NCBI GenBank assembly: GCA_016271365.2
Contig: CM057456.1
Span: 891,556,001 to 891,620,000, forward strand
Direction of reading: 5' to 3'
DNA length: 64,000 nt
DNA from: Neoceratodus forsteri
Lineage: Eukaryota; Chordata; Ceratodontiformes; Ceratodontidae
Shown here: one piece after another, positions 63,134 through 64,000 of the stretch
How the letters are laid out: every line of letters begins with the position of its first letter
How positions within the stretch are numbered: position 1 is the first letter of the stretch
Position numbers and translations under genes: made by a program
The notes under the pieces: generated by a model
What the model saw: the letters and a program-made list of their open reading frames with translations, nothing else
What the model was told of the DNA's origin: nothing
The model's database searches: none

Positions 63134-64000
63134 CTACCAGTCCAGGGCTTGCAGAAAGGTCCTTATGACTGGAATGTGCTTTGACAGAGAATCTCTTTTC
63201 TGGGACCAATGAGCCCTCAGATGGTACTGAATGTCTCTCATCTGAAATCTGGTGCCTGGGACTACAGCTGTAGTAGAGGTCATGAGTCTTAGGAGCCTGA
63301 GGAAGTGTCTGGTTGGCCCTAGTTGGCCCAGGACAAACGGGTTTTCCAGGGTTTGGAGGTTGTGTACCCTTTCTAGTGGGAGCAGGGCTTTGCCTTGCTG
63401 GGTATCCAGCTCTGCTCCAATGAACTCAAGTAGCTGAACTGGCTCAAAGAGGGACTTCTCTGAGTTGATCTGGAAGACTAGGGACTCCAGGGTGTGCTGT
63501 GCAAGGCTGAAAGAGACTCTGACCTTTGGGGGAGGATTGTCCACAATCAGCCAGTCGTCCAGACAGAGAAAGACAGAGACCTCCTGTTTCCTGAGATGGG
63601 CTGCTACCACTGCCAGGCACTTTGTGAAAACTCTGGGAGCTGAAAAAAGGCCGAACAGCAGAGCTGCAAACTGGTAATGGCCAGAGGGCAGTCTGAACCT
63701 GAGAACCTTTCTGTGGGAAGGCCTGATTGGAATGAGGAAATAGGCATCCCTGAGATCTAGGGAGGCTAGCCAGTCTCCCTGTTGTAAGGAAGGGATCACC
63801 ACTGACAGGGTCACCATCTTGAATTTGGGATTGAACAGGTGCTTGTTCAGGCATCTGAGGTCTAGAATGGGCTGCCAGTCCCCATTTATCTTTTGGGTGA
63901 CAAAGTATCTGAAAGAGAGAGGCCTTTCCCCCACTGGGAGAAAGGAATTCTTTCTACTGCATTTGTTGATAGGAAAGATTTTACCTCTAACTCCAGCAGA
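63134..64000 (-). CDS. DIRS-W reverse transcriptase, 266-codon open frame
   Basis: An uninterrupted frame at 63134-63934: FRYFVTQKINGDWQPILDLR, CLNKHL, KMVTLSVVIPSLQQGDWLAS, LDLRDAYFLIPIRPSHRKVL (motif A Asp), LLFGLFSAPRVFTKCLAVVA, VFLCLDDWLIV (catalytic DD), LLEFIGAELDTQQGKALLPL, FLRLLRLMTSTTAVVPGTRF and WSQKRDSLSKHIPVIRTFL. It ends at a stop (LQALDW-stop) before RNase H. The frame upstream of 63934 continues to the window edge with breaks. The best-preserved DIRS RT in the window. Confidence 0.9.
   Translation of the reverse strand, partial: SAGVRGKIFPINKCSRKNSFLPVGERPLSFRYFVTQKINGDWQPILDLRCLNKHLFNPKFKMVTLSVVIPSLQQGDWLASLDLRDAYFLIPIRPSHRKVLRFRLPSGHYQFAALLFGLFSAPRVFTKCLAVVAAHLRKQEVSVFLCLDDWLIVDNPPPKVRVSFSLAQHTLESLVFQINSEKSLFEPVQLLEFIGAELDTQQGKALLPLERVHNLQTLENPFVLGQLGPTRHFLRLLRLMTSTTAVVPGTRFQMRDIQYHLRAHWSQKRDSLSKHIPVIRTFLQALDW

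Larger units (their letters stand above)
62164..64000 (-). mobile_element. DIRS-W, partial, extends beyond the window
   Basis: Minus strand: RT from the window edge to about 63134, RNase H 63133-62750, linker 62750-62400, recombinase N-terminus 62400-62164, then an abrupt joint with DIRS-Z. Gag would lie right of the window. Confidence 0.85.

Noticed and set aside
1..64000. Host genes, tRNA/rRNA genes, CRISPR arrays or bacterial operons
   Set aside because: None found; all recognisable protein motifs are from retroelements or DNA transposons, and the organisation is eukaryotic.

Overview
This window looks like vertebrate intergenic DNA from a large, transposon-rich genome. I found no host protein-coding gene, tRNA, rRNA or CRISPR array. 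Every recognisable protein segment belongs to a transposable element: DIRS-type tyrosine-recombinase retrotransposons, CR1 and L2 non-LTR retrotransposons (LINEs), and hAT-like or TA-flanked DNA transposons. Abundant DIRS beside CR1, L2 and hAT fits a large-genome amphibian (salamander or caecilian) or possibly a lungfish; the species is an inference. Nearly all reading frames carry stops and frameshifts, so the copies are dead or dying.

Layout. (1) 1-12018: minus-strand DIRS copy D (gag 5260-7546, RT 4752-5260 plus 1-372) is split inside RT motif A by a second, apparently non-autonomous DIRS (A, 388-4751). A third (B, 7785-12018) abuts the 5' leader of D. A and B keep inverted terminal repeats (ITRs) and an internal complementary region (ICR), the diagnostic DIRS architecture. 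(2) 12019-19606: AT-rich and non-coding, with two palindromic MITE-like elements, a duplicated 174-bp unit and a GC-rich patch. (3) 19607-23265: 107-bp tandem repeats followed by L2 copy 1. (4) 23480-26560: a DIRS fragment (C) split by a minus-strand CR1, itself split by a plus-strand CR1. (5) 26868-36003: L2 copy 2, with an unusually long 5' array of about 0.9-1.1-kb units; each unit has one to five 130-bp repeats bounded by splice-like AG and GT signals. An 885-bp TA-flanked transposon sits in the array. (6) 37265-38942: 3' part of DIRS Y. (7) 38950-57956: DIRS X, interrupted by a CR1 in its recombinase and by a 10.9-kb hAT block (42293-53226). That block holds a plus CR1, inside it a minus CR1 with a 25-bp target duplication, and inside that L2 copy 3. 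(8) 57957-62163: DIRS Z, holding a 319-bp hAT-like MITE and L2 copy 4. (9) 62164-64000: DIRS W, running off the window.

The most notable structure is the hierarchical 5' repeat array of the L2 elements. Two different L2 families (copies 2 and 3), and probably a third (copy 1), carry unrelated tandem sequences arranged alike: short minisatellite blocks ending in a consensus-like splice donor, separated by a 0.6-0.75-kb spacer ending in a pyrimidine tract and AG. This resembles promoter monomers of mouse L1 in layout, but with a nested, exon/intron-like organisation. Three L2 copies also share a 3' stem-loop, and three DIRS gag proteins share an N-terminal Cys cluster.

All boundaries were read by eye, so most element ends are good to about 5-30 bases unless a target duplication fixes them.
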